A DNA stretch of 38,120 bases from Corallincola holothuriorum (GCF_003336225.1 NZ_QPID01000017.1:1-38120), one strand, 5' to 3'; counted from the stretch's first letter, positions 1 through 8,054 are shown. Translations and numbers: made by a program. The notes: generated from the letters alone by a model not told the origin.

Positions 1-121
1 GACGCCTGGCGTGAGATTGATTATCTCACTCAGTCACGAACGCTGAAGGGCTATGCCCGTAGGCAGGACTCCGCCAGACACCTAATACAGTGAAGAGGCT
101 ACCCGATAGGGTAGCCTTTTT
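1..121 (+). terminator. Probable rRNA operon trailer with intrinsic terminator (rrnB T2-like)
   Basis: A perfect 8-bp hairpin (GGCTACCC 97-104 and GGGTAGCC 109-116, loop GATA) is followed by five T at 117-121, a strong Rho-independent terminator. The sequence before it also folds: GTGAGAT 11-17 with ATCTCAC 23-29, GGGC 48-51 with GCCC 55-58, and CTGGCG 6-11 with CGCCAG 72-77. From memory, the order of elements (a GTAGG block, a CCGCCAGACA block like a 5S 3' end, then a hairpin, TTTTTGCGTTT) resembles the T2 region after E. coli rrnB, which also precedes murB. The rRNA origin is inference, because no 5S gene lies in the window. Confidence 0.6.
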
Positions 122-207
122 GCGTTTAAGGCCGTTGAAAAATGGTATCGATTATTTGTATGGGTAATCGAACAATGCACCTGTTCTATTTACGACTAAG
201 TGCATAT

Positions 208-235
208 TTGTGGCGCAGTAGATAGCCTACATTAT
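208..235 (+). promoter_or_regulatory. Possible murB promoter
   Basis: TTGTGG (208-213) and CATTAT (230-235) are separated by 16 bp. Both hexamers are degenerate, so this is weak. It would start transcription near 242, just before two hairpins that occupy the murB leader. The rest of 122-362 shows no gene. Confidence 0.3.
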
Positions 236-255
236 CCCCCTCCCGAAACTGCGAG

Positions 256-335
256 CTAGCTATCTATGTTTTCTTTGATAGACGTTAGCTAGAAATGAGG
301 CATAGGCCGAACGAGATCGGTTAAGCTATGTAGCC
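256..335 (+). other. Tandem hairpins in the murB leader
   Basis: Hairpin 1 pairs CTAGCTA 256-262 with TAGCTAG 286-292 and TCTAT 263-267 with ATAGA 278-282, leaving a 3-nt bulge. Hairpin 2 pairs CATAG 301-305 with CTATG 326-330 and CCGA 307-310 with TCGG 317-320, possibly extended by GG 299-300 with CC 334-335. Neither has a T run. No function is known. Confidence 0.5.
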
Positions 336-362
336 AGTCTATGTTTTGGAATTATTCGCTAA

Positions 363-1385
363 GTGAACCTTCAGACTTATCATACTTTCGCCGTTGCGAG
401 CCAATGCTCGCATTTAGCTGTCCTAAACTCATTGGCAATGCTGGACAAACTCAGTGAAAGCAGGTCGCCCATTGTAATTGGTGGCGGTAGTAATATTGTG
501 CCCTTTGAAACGGTTAGCCGTCCGATTCTAATAAATCAACTGAAAGGCGTAACCGTTACCGAACGGCAAGATCACTTTGAGATTTGTGCTGCTGCCGGCG
601 AAAACTGGCATGACTTAGTCATGTATAGTGTTGAAAACGGTATGCCGGGGCTTGAGAATCTTGCACTGATACCCGGAACTGTAGGTGCGGCGCCAATACA
701 AAACATTGGTGCATATGGAGTCGAACAGTCAAAATATTGCACCGAAGTAGAGGTGTACGAGTGGAAGACAAAAGCGCGCTATATATTGACCGCTGAACAG
801 TGTGATTTTGCTTATCGTAACTCCATCTTCAAGCAAGATCCCGATCGCTGGCTGATCTTAAATGTAAAATATCGTCTGCCGAAGCGATGGCAACCTGCCA
901 TTGATTACACCCCCCTTAAGGCATTGAGAGAACTTGCAGACGTCAACGCTCTGCAGGTAGTCACTAAAGTCATCGAAACACGTAAGGCTAAGCTGCCAGA
1001 TCCGGAGCATCTGGGTAATAGCGGTAGTTTTTTTAAAAATCCCTCCGTGAGTGACGAGCAACGTGAACTATTGCTTGAACGCTACCCTGATCTTGTTTGG
1101 TTCCCTGACCAACCAGGTTTTTCCAAACTTGCGGCTGGTTGGATGATTGACAACTTAGGCCTTAAAGGGCTTAAGGTAGGTGGTGCTGCTGTGCATAAAC
1201 AGCAGGCTCTGGTGCTTGTTAATCAGCAAGGGGCTACAGGTGCAGATGTAGTGCGCTTGGCTGGACATATTAGGCAACGCGTATTTGCGGCATACGGTCT
1301 GCAGCTGGAAGCGGAAGTACAGCTGGTTGGAGCCGATGGCCGATATAGTCTTGATGAGGCTTTGGAGCGCGTAGGTGAACAATAA
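363..1385 (+). CDS. murB: UDP-N-acetylenolpyruvoylglucosamine reductase (MurB, type I)
   Basis: MurB is the cytoplasmic FAD flavoenzyme that reduces UDP-GlcNAc-enolpyruvate to UDP-MurNAc with NADPH in peptidoglycan precursor synthesis. At 340 aa it is close to E. coli MurB (342). The FAD-binding GGGSN motif is at residues 40-44. The expected catalytic residues are present: Arg152 (YRNSIFK), Ser222 (GNSGSFFKNP) and Glu318 near the C-terminus. The start is a GTG whose following residues (NLQTYHTF) match the usual MurB N-terminus; no strong Shine-Dalgarno precedes it. Its 3' end overlaps birA by 11 nt, so the two are co-transcribed. The position after an rRNA trailer matches E. coli gene order. 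Confidence 0.96.
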   Translation: MNLQTYHTFAVASQCSHLAVLNSLAMLDKLSESRSPIVIGGGSNIVPFETVSRPILINQLKGVTVTERQDHFEICAAAGENWHDLVMYSVENGMPGLENLALIPGTVGAAPIQNIGAYGVEQSKYCTEVEVYEWKTKARYILTAEQCDFAYRNSIFKQDPDRWLILNVKYRLPKRWQPAIDYTPLKALRELADVNALQVVTKVIETRKAKLPDPEHLGNSGSFFKNPSVSDEQRELLLERYPDLVWFPDQPGFSKLAAGWMIDNLGLKGLKVGGAAVHKQQALVLVNQQGATGADVVRLAGHIRQRVFAAYGLQLEAEVQLVGADGRYSLDEALERVGEQ

Positions 1386-2379
1386 GCAGCAGCATATACT
1401 TAAGCGTTTAGCTACAGGTGAATTTTGTAGTGGTGAGCGTCTTGGCGAGGAGCTTGCTATCAGTCGAGCTGCGATCGCTAAGCATATTTCGGCATTACAG
1501 GCATTAGGCATTGATATCTTTTCCGTGCCGGGTAAGGGCTATCGCCTTGCGAAATCCCTAGATCTCCTCTCACAGGAAACCATTCAATCTGCATTAGCGC
1601 AGTGTGGGAGCCAGCTCCCATTACCTTTTGTCACAGAGGTCATTGATTCAACCAATCAGTACCTACTCGATAGACTGGCCAGGGGAGTCACTGGTGAGAA
1701 AGCCTCAGACTTGTTGTGTGGGCAGGCGTGTTTGGCAGAGATGCAAACCGCGGGTCGGGGGCGCCGAGGGCGTCATTGGATATCTCCTTACGCCGCGAAT
1801 CTATATTTGTCGTTATACTGGCGCTTGAGTCGTGGTATTCAGGGCGCTATGGGCTTGTCCCTTGTCGTTGGTGTTGTGATCGCTGAGGTGCTTAAAGAGT
1901 ATGGCGTGACTGATGTACGCTTGAAATGGCCAAACGATATCTATATCGGAGACAGGAAGCTGGGTGGTGTATTGGTGGAGTTAGTCGGTCAGGTTGATGA
2001 TGCATGCGATCTTGTGATCGGCTTGGGACTTAATATCTCGATGCCTGAAGAGAAATCGACGACAATTGACCAGCCGTGGACCGATCTGTCGCAGACACTA
2101 GATTGTGTGCCACCTAGAAATGAACTTGCTGTAGCCATCTTACTCGCATTAACAGCCGCCCTAACCACTTTCGATCGCAATGGTTTCAGGCCTTTTGTCT
2201 CTCGCTGGCGAACTTTCGATCTGTTTGATGGCAAGGTTGTGAAGTTGTTGATGGGGAATAGGCAAGTCACGGGTATTTGTCGAGGTGTGGATGAACAAGG
2301 CGCTCTAGTGCTCGAGCAAGAGGGTGTGCTGGTTAACTATATGGGCGGCGAAATATCGCTACGCAGCGTGGCAACGTGA
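1375..2379 (+). CDS. birA: Bifunctional biotin-protein ligase / biotin operon repressor BirA
   Basis: BirA makes biotinyl-5'-AMP and attaches biotin to the carboxyl carrier protein of acetyl-CoA carboxylase; with bound biotinyl-AMP it represses biotin synthesis genes. It has 334 aa. An N-terminal winged helix-turn-helix (about 1-60) indicates a repressor-type BirA. The central ligase domain carries the adenylate-binding GRGRRGR motif at 127-133 and KWPND at 184-188, with a small C-terminal beta domain after about 270. The GTG start lies inside the end of murB, and the stop overlaps the coaX start in a GTGA. The bio operon it would control is not in the window. Confidence 0.95.
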   Translation: MNNKQQHILKRLATGEFCSGERLGEELAISRAAIAKHISALQALGIDIFSVPGKGYRLAKSLDLLSQETIQSALAQCGSQLPLPFVTEVIDSTNQYLLDRLARGVTGEKASDLLCGQACLAEMQTAGRGRRGRHWISPYAANLYLSLYWRLSRGIQGAMGLSLVVGVVIAEVLKEYGVTDVRLKWPNDIYIGDRKLGGVLVELVGQVDDACDLVIGLGLNISMPEEKSTTIDQPWTDLSQTLDCVPPRNELAVAILLALTAALTTFDRNGFRPFVSRWRTFDLFDGKVVKLLMGNRQVTGICRGVDEQGALVLEQEGVLVNYMGGEISLRSVAT

Positions 2380-3137
2380 AGCTTCTAATTGATATTGGTA
2401 ACACCAGAGCCAAGCTCTATGGCTTAGAGGGGGGAGCGCTGACCCTACTCAAAACATCCAGCCATCAACAACTGCCGGTTGACACCGAATCCTTACTGGC
2501 GTGCCGTGCCTATTCTCAGATCTGGGTTGCCTCAGTGGCTCAGTCAGCTGTTATCGCCAAGCTGTCAGAGGCGGTTGCGCCTTTTGCCGTTAACTTCAAT
2601 CTAGTTAAGACTCCGCGTTCAGCGTATGGCTTGATCAATGCCTATGCAAAATATGAGAGCTTGGGGATCGACCGTTGGTTAGCAATGTTGGGCGGCAGAC
2701 AACAGTGCAAACGTCCGTTTATTGTTATCGACTTCGGCACCGCTATTACGGTGGATCTGGTCGATGAGTTTGGCCAACACAAAGGGGGTTGGATTGCGCC
2801 TGGCTATCGTGCAATGACAAATGTCCTGCTGAGCGATACATCCCAAGTGACAGCGGATCAAGCAGCTGTCTTAAGTGGCTCCAGATTAACCTTTGGTGTC
2901 AGTACAGAGCAGTGTGTTAGTGAGGGGATCAGAAGTGCGTTAATCGGGTACTATCAACAAGCGGTCACCACAGCGCAAACAAGCTTAGGCAGCAAGATAC
3001 CCGTTCGCGTATTTTTAACTGGCGGAGATGCCGCGCAGCTACCCGCACAAATACTTAAACAGGCACAGTTGTCCCCAGAGCTCGTATTAGAGGGGCTCGC
3101 AGTCTATGCCAATGCTGAAAAAAGCAGCGATTATTAA
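2376..3137 (+). CDS. coaX: Type III pantothenate kinase (CoaX)
   Basis: CoaX phosphorylates pantothenate, the first committed step of coenzyme A synthesis. It belongs to the ASKHA (acetate and sugar kinase/Hsc70/actin) fold. At 253 aa it fits the family. Visible motifs are the N-terminal phosphate loop DIGNTRAK (6-13), the GIDRW substrate-site segment, DFGTAITVD and GGWIAPG. The GTG start overlaps the birA stop by 4 nt, implying translational coupling. Type III kinases are known to be insensitive to CoA feedback and to need a monovalent cation. E. coli has the unrelated coaA at this locus, so a different kinase type fills the same gene position here. Confidence 0.95.
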   Translation: MKLLIDIGNTRAKLYGLEGGALTLLKTSSHQQLPVDTESLLACRAYSQIWVASVAQSAVIAKLSEAVAPFAVNFNLVKTPRSAYGLINAYAKYESLGIDRWLAMLGGRQQCKRPFIVIDFGTAITVDLVDEFGQHKGGWIAPGYRAMTNVLLSDTSQVTADQAAVLSGSRLTFGVSTEQCVSEGIRSALIGYYQQAVTTAQTSLGSKIPVRVFLTGGDAAQLPAQILKQAQLSPELVLEGLAVYANAEKSSDY

Positions 3138-3196
3138 CGCTTTTCGTACAAAAAGACATCAACCCTATTTTTTTACTCTTTTTTTCAAATAAACGG

Positions 3197-3225
3197 TTGC
3201 GTAGGCAAAATCCTTTCTTTAGAAT
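3197..3225 (+). promoter_or_regulatory. Promoter of the tRNA-tuf operon
   Basis: TTGCGT (3197-3202) and TAGAAT (3220-3225) are 17 bp apart and followed by a GC-rich discriminator, GCGCTCC, typical of stable-RNA promoters. T-rich sequence lies upstream (3169-3186). Transcription would start near 3232, about 65 nt before tRNA-Tyr. Confidence 0.75.
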
Positions 3226-3295
3226 GCGCTCCACCTGAACGGGGCAGTCCAAAGATTAGGGCTTCCAGGGGCAACCCACCGTCAGCACAAAATTT

Positions 3296-3380
3296 GGAGG
3301 GGTTCCCGAGTGGCCAAAGGGATCAGACTGTAAATCTGACGGCTCAGCCTTCGGTGGTTCGAATCCACCTCCCTCCACCA
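3296..3380 (+). tRNA. tRNA-Tyr (GTA)
   Basis: An 85-nt tRNA with an acceptor stem starting GGAGGGG and closing CCCTCC plus encoded CCA. The anticodon GTA sits in GACTGTAAATC, the variable arm is the long class II type, and the T-loop is GGTTCGAATCC. It closely resembles E. coli tRNA-Tyr and occupies the same operon position. Confidence 0.98.
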
Positions 3381-3416
3381 TATTTTTTGATGCTTTTGAG
3401 GTCGCCTGAAGACATT

Positions 3417-3491
<75 letters not shown>

Positions 3492-3503
3492 GTAGCATGT
3501 AGT

Positions 3504-3579
3504 GCTGATATAGCTCAGTCGGTAGAGCGCACCCTTGGTAAGGGTGAGGTCGGCAGTTCAAATCTGCCTATCAGCACCA
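3504..3579 (+). tRNA. tRNA-Thr (GGT)
   Basis: A 76-nt tRNA with acceptor stem GCTGATA/TATCAGC, anticodon GGT in CTTGGTAAG and encoded CCA. It corresponds to E. coli thrT just upstream of tufB. The first tRNA-Thr of the E. coli cluster (thrU) has no counterpart here. Confidence 0.98.
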
Positions 3580-3592
3580 CTCCTATTTAATG

Positions 3593-3621
3593 CTTTCAGA
3601 TCCCTCAAAATCGTTTATACT
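3593..3621 (+). promoter_or_regulatory. Possible internal promoter for the first tuf gene
   Basis: CTTTCA (3593-3598) and TATACT (3616-3621) are separated by 17 bp. A small hairpin (TCCGC/GCGGA, about 3624-3641) follows in the leader. The -35 is poor, so this could be an accident within the tRNA-tuf transcript. Confidence 0.4.
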
Positions 3622-3688
3622 CTTCCGCCACTAAAGCGGAGGGGTTTTGGTGGTGTCTGCCGCCCGATGCCTGACTAGAGGAACGACC

Positions 3689-4873
3689 ATGGCTAAAGAA
3701 AAGTTTGAACGTACAAAACCGCATGTAAACGTTGGCACTATCGGTCACGTTGACCACGGTAAAACGACTCTGACAGCTGCTATCACTAACGTACTGGCTA
3801 AGGTATACGGCGGTACAGCACAAGCTTTCGATCAGATCGATAACGCACCAGAAGAGCGCGAGCGTGGTATCACCATCGCGACTTCTCACGTTGAATATGA
3901 CACACCAACTCGCCACTACGCGCATGTTGACTGTCCTGGACACGCGGATTATGTGAAAAACATGATCACCGGTGCAGCCCAGATGGACGGCGCTATCTTG
4001 GTAGTTGCAGCAACAGATGGTCCTATGCCACAGACACGTGAGCACATCCTGTTGGGTCGCCAGGTAGGCGTACCTTACATGATCGTTTTCATGAACAAGT
4101 GTGACATGGTAGACGACGAAGAGCTGCTTGAGCTGGTAGAGATGGAAGTACGTGAACTTCTGTCAGACTACGACTTCCCAGGTGACGACCTGCCAGTGAT
4201 CCAGGGCTCAGCTCTGAAAGCATTGGAAGGCGAGAAAGAGTGGGAAGACAAGATTGTAGAGCTGGCTGAAGCGCTGGATAGCTACATCCCAGAGCCAGAG
4301 CGTGATATCGATAAGCCATTCTTGCTGCCTATCGAAGACGTATTCTCAATCTCAGGTCGTGGTACAGTTGTTACCGGTCGTATCGAGCGCGGTATCCTGA
4401 AAACAGGTGACGACGTAGCGATTGTTGGTATCAAAGAAACCACAAACACGACATGTACTGGTGTTGAAATGTTCCGTAAGCTGCTTGACGAAGGTCGTGC
4501 AGGTGAGAACGTTGGTGCACTGTTGCGTGGTACTAAGCGTGATGACGTAGAGCGTGGTCAGGTATTGGCAGCGCCGGGTTCAATCAACCCACACACTAAG
4601 TTTGAAGCAGAAGTTTACGTTCTGTCTAAAGATGAAGGTGGTCGTCATACTCCGTTCTTCAAGGGCTATCGTCCACAGTTCTACTTTCGTACCACAGATA
4701 TCACTGGTGCAGTAGAATTGCCAGAAGGCGTAGAGATGGTAATGCCAGGTGACAACGTACAGATGAGCGTAGAGCTTATCGCACCAATCGCGATGGACGA
4801 AGGCTTGCGCTTCGCTATCCGTGAAGGTGGCCGTACTGTAGGTGCGGGTGTTGTTGCTAAGATCCTCGACTAA
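3689..4873 (+). CDS. tuf: Elongation factor Tu, copy 1
   Basis: EF-Tu is the GTPase that delivers aminoacyl-tRNA to the ribosomal A site. It has 394 aa. The G motifs are intact: GHVDHGKT at 19-26, DCPGH at 81-85 and NKCD at 136-139. Domains II and III follow. I chose the ATG at 3689 ([14 protein letters not shown]) over an in-frame start at 3647 because it matches the family N-terminus and has AGAGGA about 7 nt upstream. The position after three tRNAs is that of E. coli tufB. The protein is identical to the second copy at 20216; see the repeat entries for DNA identity. Confidence 0.98.
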   Translation: MAKEKFERTKPHVNVGTIGHVDHGKTTLTAAITNVLAKVYGGTAQAFDQIDNAPEERERGITIATSHVEYDTPTRHYAHVDCPGHADYVKNMITGAAQMDGAILVVAATDGPMPQTREHILLGRQVGVPYMIVFMNKCDMVDDEELLELVEMEVRELLSDYDFPGDDLPVIQGSALKALEGEKEWEDKIVELAEALDSYIPEPERDIDKPFLLPIEDVFSISGRGTVVTGRIERGILKTGDDVAIVGIKETTNTTCTGVEMFRKLLDEGRAGENVGALLRGTKRDDVERGQVLAAPGSINPHTKFEAEVYVLSKDEGGRHTPFFKGYRPQFYFRTTDITGAVELPEGVEMVMPGDNVQMSVELIAPIAMDEGLRFAIREGGRTVGAGVVAKILD

Positions 4874-4882
4874 TCGAAGATC
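3926..4882 (+). repeat. tuf identity tract, copy 1
   Basis: By eye these 957 nt are identical to 20453-21409. The tract starts after codon 79 and runs 9 nt past the stop codon. The first 79 codons differ at eight silent or start-codon positions. The pattern indicates gene conversion between the two tuf genes. Confidence 0.9.
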
Positions 4883-4895
4883 GAAATTTTGACAT

Positions 4896-4924
4896 GAGCT
4901 CCTTATATGGGGGCTCTTGTTTTT
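4896..4924 (+). terminator. Weak terminator-like hairpin between tuf and tRNA-Trp
   Basis: GAGCTCC 4896-4902 pairs with GGGGCTC 4910-4916 (one G-U pair) and is followed by TTGTTTTT. tRNA-Trp starts at 4925, so this is probably a partial terminator or a processing hairpin rather than the end of the transcript. Confidence 0.5.
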
Positions 4925-5001
4925 AGGGGTGTAGTTCCAATTGGTAGAACGGCGGTCTCCAAAACCGACGGTTGGGGGTTCGAGTCCCTCCACCCCTGCC
5001 A
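4925..5001 (+). tRNA. tRNA-Trp (CCA)
   Basis: A 77-nt tRNA with acceptor stem AGGGGTG/CACCCCT, anticodon CCA in GTCTCCAAAAC, T-loop GGTTCGAGTCC, and encoded GCCA end. It lies between tuf and secE, a common gammaproteobacterial arrangement. Confidence 0.98.
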
Positions 5002-5071
5002 GAATTACTTAGCAGTGACCTCGCCTATGTAGCGGGGTTGTTGTGTCTTTAGATGGATGCAAGGTTGGTGT

Positions 5072-5449
5072 ATGAACGCAAACACAGAAACCCAGAGCGG
5101 TGGGCTTGACGGCGTTAAATGGTTGGTAGTTTTTGCCGTCCTGATTGCGGCCGTTGTAGGTAACTACTATTTCGCGGAGCAATCTGTATTAGTCCGTGCT
5201 GGCGCCGTCGTGCTTGCCGTGGCAGTTGCTGCATTAATTGCTCTTCAAACAGAGAAGGGTCGCAACGCACTGGTATTTTCGAAAGAAGCCAGGGTAGAAG
5301 TGAAGAAAGTTGTTTGGCCTACACGGCAAGAAGCTGTTCACACCACTCTTATCGTCTTCGCTGCAGTGGTTATTATGTCGCTGTTGCTTTGGGGACTTGA
5401 CGGCATCATGGTTCGTTTGGTGGCGTTTTTCACTGGAGTGAGTATCTAA
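5072..5449 (+). CDS. secE: Preprotein translocase subunit SecE
   Basis: SecE is the small clamp subunit of the SecYEG channel in the inner membrane. The 125-aa protein has three predicted membrane helices (about 17-36, 41-62 and 93-115), as in the enterobacterial long form. The conserved cytoplasmic amphipathic segment [12 protein letters not shown] lies before the last helix. I chose the ATG at 5072 (MNANTETQ, like E. coli MSANTEAQ), with AAGG 5061-5064 upstream, over an in-frame ATG at 5057. The stop is one base before the nusG start. Its partner secY is at 32079; secG is not in the window. Confidence 0.95.
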   Translation: MNANTETQSGGLDGVKWLVVFAVLIAAVVGNYYFAEQSVLVRAGAVVLAVAVAALIALQTEKGRNALVFSKEARVEVKKVVWPTRQEAVHTTLIVFAAVVIMSLLLWGLDGIMVRLVAFFTGVSI

Positions 5450-5450
5450 T

Positions 5451-5996
5451 ATGTCAGACTCCGAAAAAATGCGTTGGTACGTAGTGCAAGCATTCTCGGG
5501 CTATGAAGGCCGAGTATCTCAGTCGCTAAAAGAACATATCAAAATGCATGATATGGAGCATCTGTTCGGCGAGATATTGGTACCTACCGAAGAAGTGATT
5601 GAGATGCGTGCCGGCCAAAAACGCCGCAGCGAACGTAAATTCTTTCCTGGCTATGTACTTGTTCAGATGATTATGAACGATGATAGCTGGCACTTGGTGC
5701 GTGACGTGCCGCGGGTACTTGGCTTTATTGGCGGTACCAGTGACCGTCCAGCGCCGATCACTGATAAAGAAGCGAATGCTATTCTGCAACGCCTTCAAGA
5801 TAATGTTGATCAGCCGACACCGAAGACTTTGTTTGAAGTGGGTGAAGTGGTTCGTGTTATTGATGGCCCATTTGCAGACTTCAATGGTGTTGTTGAAGAG
5901 GTTGATTATGAGAAAAGTCGCTTGAAAGTGTCTGTTCTTATTTTTGGTCGCTCGACACCAGTTGAACTTGAGTTTATCCAAGTCGAAAAAGCCTGA
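5451..5996 (+). CDS. nusG: Transcription termination/antitermination factor NusG
   Basis: NusG binds RNA polymerase through its N-terminal NGN domain (about 7-120) and binds either Rho or ribosomal protein S10 through its C-terminal KOW domain (about 128-178; motif [16 protein letters not shown]). It suppresses pausing, assists Rho and links transcription to translation. At 181 aa it equals E. coli NusG. It starts one base after secE, so the two are co-transcribed and probably translationally coupled. A separate strong promoter for rplK follows, splitting this pair from the ribosomal genes. Confidence 0.98.
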   Translation: MSDSEKMRWYVVQAFSGYEGRVSQSLKEHIKMHDMEHLFGEILVPTEEVIEMRAGQKRRSERKFFPGYVLVQMIMNDDSWHLVRDVPRVLGFIGGTSDRPAPITDKEANAILQRLQDNVDQPTPKTLFEVGEVVRVIDGPFADFNGVVEEVDYEKSRLKVSVLIFGRSTPVELEFIQVEKA

Positions 5997-6016
5997 TCAA
6001 AAAAACATCAGTCGTA

Positions 6017-6045
6017 TTGTCAGGGGCAACGGATCTGTATATAAT
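6017..6045 (+). promoter_or_regulatory. Promoter of the rplK-rplA operon
   Basis: TTGTCA (6017-6022), a 17-bp spacer and a perfect TATAAT (6040-6045). It is in the same place as the E. coli L11 promoter. The leader, about 60 nt, would hold the L1 autoregulatory site; I cannot define that site by eye. Confidence 0.85.
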
Positions 6046-6109
6046 CCGCTGCCCTTAAATCGATGGGGAGCCCTAAAAAGGCGTTTGCACCCGTAAGAGG
6101 AAATCTAAA

Positions 6110-6538
6110 ATGGCTAAAAAAGTCGAAGCTTATATCAAGTTGCAAGTTGCAGCTGGTGCGGCTAACCCAAGTCCACCTGTTGGTCCTGCATTGGGTCAGC
6201 ACGGTGTTAACATCATGGAATTTTGTAAAGCGTTTAACGCGAAAACAGATTCTATTGAAAAAGGTGCGCCAGTACCTGTAGTTATCACTGTATATAGCGA
6301 TCGTTCATTCACTTTTGAAACCAAGACACCACCAGCTTCTTTCCTATTGAAGAAAGCTGCCGGTATTAAGTCTGGTTCTGGTCGTCCAAACACTGAGAAA
6401 GTGGGTACTGTTACCCGTGCTCAGCTGGAAGAGATCGCGAAAACTAAAGAAACAGACCTTACTGGTGCTGACTTAGACGCGATGGTTCGCTGTATTGCTG
6501 GATCAGCTCGGGCCATGGGCCTGAATGTGGAGGGCTAA
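6110..6538 (+). CDS. rplK: 50S ribosomal protein L11
   Basis: L11 binds the GTPase-associated centre of 23S rRNA with the L10-L12 stalk and takes part in elongation-factor turnover and the RelA stringent response. At 142 aa it equals E. coli L11. The N-terminal domain has the conserved proline-rich stretch ([14 protein letters not shown]) and the C-terminal rRNA-binding domain has [11 protein letters not shown]. The start has AAGAGG upstream. It is the first gene after its own promoter and ends 3 nt before rplA. In enterobacteria L1 represses translation of this pair from the rplK leader. Confidence 0.98.
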   Translation: MAKKVEAYIKLQVAAGAANPSPPVGPALGQHGVNIMEFCKAFNAKTDSIEKGAPVPVVITVYSDRSFTFETKTPPASFLLKKAAGIKSGSGRPNTEKVGTVTRAQLEEIAKTKETDLTGADLDAMVRCIAGSARAMGLNVEG

Positions 6539-6541
6539 TCG

Positions 6542-7237
6542 ATGGCTAAATTATCAAAGCGTTTACGTGCTATTCGTGAAAAGGTTAGCGCAACTAAAGA
6601 ATATGAGATCAATGAAGCGGTTGCTTTGTTGAAAGAGTTAGCGACAGCTAAGTTCGTTGAGAGTGTTGATGCAGCCATTAACTTGGGCATCGATGCACGT
6701 AAATCAGACCAAAACGTCCGTGGTGCAACTGTATTGCCACACGGTACTGGTCGTGACGTACGTGTAGCCGTATTCACTCAAGGCGCGAACGCTGAAGCAG
6801 CTAAAGAAGCTGGTGCAGATTTGGTCGGCATGGATGATCTTGCTGCTCAAGTTAAAGCTGGCGAAATGAATTTTGACGTGGTTGTTGCATCTCCAGATGC
6901 AATGCGTGTTGTTGGTCAGTTAGGTCAAATCTTGGGTCCTCGTGGCCTGATGCCAAACCCTAAAACTGGCACTGTAACACCTAACGTAGCTGAAGCAGTT
7001 AAAAATGCGAAAGCTGGTCAGGTTCGTTATCGCAACGACAAGAACGGTATCATCCACACCACTATTGGTAAGGCTGATTTCAGCGAAGATAAGCTGAAAG
7101 AGAACCTCGAAGCACTACTGGAAGCGTTGAAGAAGGCTAAGCCTGCTCAAGCTAAAGGTCAGTACATCGCTAAGGTTAGCCTGTCTACCACTATGGGTGC
7201 GGGTGTAACAGTTGATCAGGCATCACTGGCGCGCTAA
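6542..7237 (+). CDS. rplA: 50S ribosomal protein L1
   Basis: L1 forms the mobile L1 stalk near the E site and is the translational repressor of its own operon. At 231 aa it is slightly shorter than E. coli L1 (234). The family signature around [12 protein letters not shown] is present in the second domain (about residues 137-148). The 3-nt gap from rplK indicates translational coupling. The next promoter (7252-7281) begins 14 nt after the stop, so the L11 and beta operons are separately started here, with no intrinsic terminator visible between them. Confidence 0.98.
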   Translation: MAKLSKRLRAIREKVSATKEYEINEAVALLKELATAKFVESVDAAINLGIDARKSDQNVRGATVLPHGTGRDVRVAVFTQGANAEAAKEAGADLVGMDDLAAQVKAGEMNFDVVVASPDAMRVVGQLGQILGPRGLMPNPKTGTVTPNVAEAVKNAKAGQVRYRNDKNGIIHTTIGKADFSEDKLKENLEALLEALKKAKPAQAKGQYIAKVSLSTTMGAGVTVDQASLAR

Positions 7238-7251
7238 GCGACAGCGATCTC

Positions 7252-7281
7252 TGGACAATGTGGAGCCGAGGGTTTTATAAT
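7252..7281 (+). promoter_or_regulatory. Promoter of the rplJ-rplL-rpoB-rpoC operon
   Basis: TGGACA (7252-7257), an 18-bp spacer and a perfect TATAAT (7276-7281). It sits where E. coli has its L10 promoter and gives a leader of about 205 nt. Confidence 0.85.
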
Positions 7282-7289
7282 ACTCGGCT

Positions 7290-7492
7290 ACGCATGGGTT
7301 GAGGCGAGTTTTCGCCTCCATCCAAGACCGTAGGTGTCGTTGGTAAATCAATGACTTAATAATGCCTACGCAGATGGTGTCAGCCCAGGAGCTTATTACA
7401 CGCACTCCTGGTGTTACACCTTATAAGGTGCCTCAGATTTATTGAGGTTGTATTACGAACCGGTATTCCGGTCCAAACCAGGAGTTGAGCCA
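7290..7492 (+). promoter_or_regulatory. rplJ leader RNA (L10-type autoregulatory leader)
   Basis: The leader is densely structured. Hairpins: GAGGCGA 7301-7307 with TCGCCTC 7312-7318; GTAGGT 7330-7335 with GCCTAC 7364-7369 enclosing a second helix; CCAGGAG 7385-7391 with CTCCTGG 7405-7411; and ACCGG 7459-7463 with CCGGT 7468-7472. The true Shine-Dalgarno block is CCAGGAG 7478-7484, a copy of the upstream arm, so CTCCTGG 7405-7411 can pair with either. L10-L12 repression through a long leader is established in E. coli; the switch here is inferred from sequence. Confidence 0.75.
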
Positions 7493-7987
7493 ATGGCATT
7501 GAAACTCGACGACAAAAAAGCCATCGTCGCTGAAGTCAACGAGGCAGCCAAAGGCGCTCAATCTGCAGTAGTTGCAGACTCTCGTGGTGTCGAAGTTGGC
7601 GCTATTACAGCGCTGCGCGCTAAGGCGCGTGCTGAAGGTGTTTACATGCGCGTAGTGCGTAACACTTTAGCCCGTCGTGCGGTTCAAGGTACTGATTATG
7701 AGTGCCTAGTCGACACTTTCGTAGGTCCTACACTGATTGCTTTCTCTAACGAACATCCAGGTGCTGGTGCACGTTTGTTCAAAGAGTTCGCAAAAGGTGA
7801 AGAGAACTTCGAAGTCAAAGCTGCTGCTTTTGAAGGTGAACTTGTAGACGCAAGTGTTCTGGCTACCCTGCCGACATATGACGAAGCAATTTCTCGCCTG
7901 ATGAGCGTTATGAAAGAAGCCTCTGCTGGCAAGCTGGTTAAAACCCTTGCTGCGCTTCGCGACAAGCTGGAAGGCGAAGCTGCTTAA
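7493..7987 (+). CDS. rplJ: 50S ribosomal protein L10
   Basis: L10 anchors the L7/L12 dimers to the ribosome: its N-terminal domain binds 23S rRNA and its C-terminal helix (from about residue 130) binds L12. At 164 aa it is close to E. coli L10 (165). The ATG at 7493 ([15 protein letters not shown]) matches the family start and has AGGAG at 7480-7484. An in-frame start at 7442 would lie inside the regulatory leader and is rejected. The L10-L12 complex is the expected repressor of this mRNA. Confidence 0.97.
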   Translation: MALKLDDKKAIVAEVNEAAKGAQSAVVADSRGVEVGAITALRAKARAEGVYMRVVRNTLARRAVQGTDYECLVDTFVGPTLIAFSNEHPGAGARLFKEFAKGEENFEVKAAAFEGELVDASVLATLPTYDEAISRLMSVMKEASAGKLVKTLAALRDKLEGEAA

Positions 7988-8054
7988 TTTGGCAGAATCG
8001 TACTTAATTACACGATTTTTGAGCATAAGCTCAAACGTTTTAGGATAGAGAATC

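Noticed and set aside
1..93. An open frame of 30 codons ending in TGA at 91-93 (possible C-terminus of a protein)
   Set aside because: It is short, matches nothing I recognise, and the same bases form several hairpins and resemble an rRNA operon trailer. Upstream sequence is needed to decide.
1..93. A 5S rRNA or tRNA gene at the window start
   Set aside because: The conserved 5S core (GATGGTAGT, ATGxGAGAGTAGG) and a tRNA T-loop are missing, and the structured part is only about 80 nt.
4889..4894. TTGACA after the first tuf as a promoter for tRNA-Trp and secE
   Set aside because: No acceptable -10 lies 16-18 bp downstream; a terminator-like hairpin occupies that position.
7442..7492. Longer N-terminus for L10
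   Set aside because: The extension lies in the regulatory leader and is not part of the L10 family; the ATG at 7493 has a proper Shine-Dalgarno.
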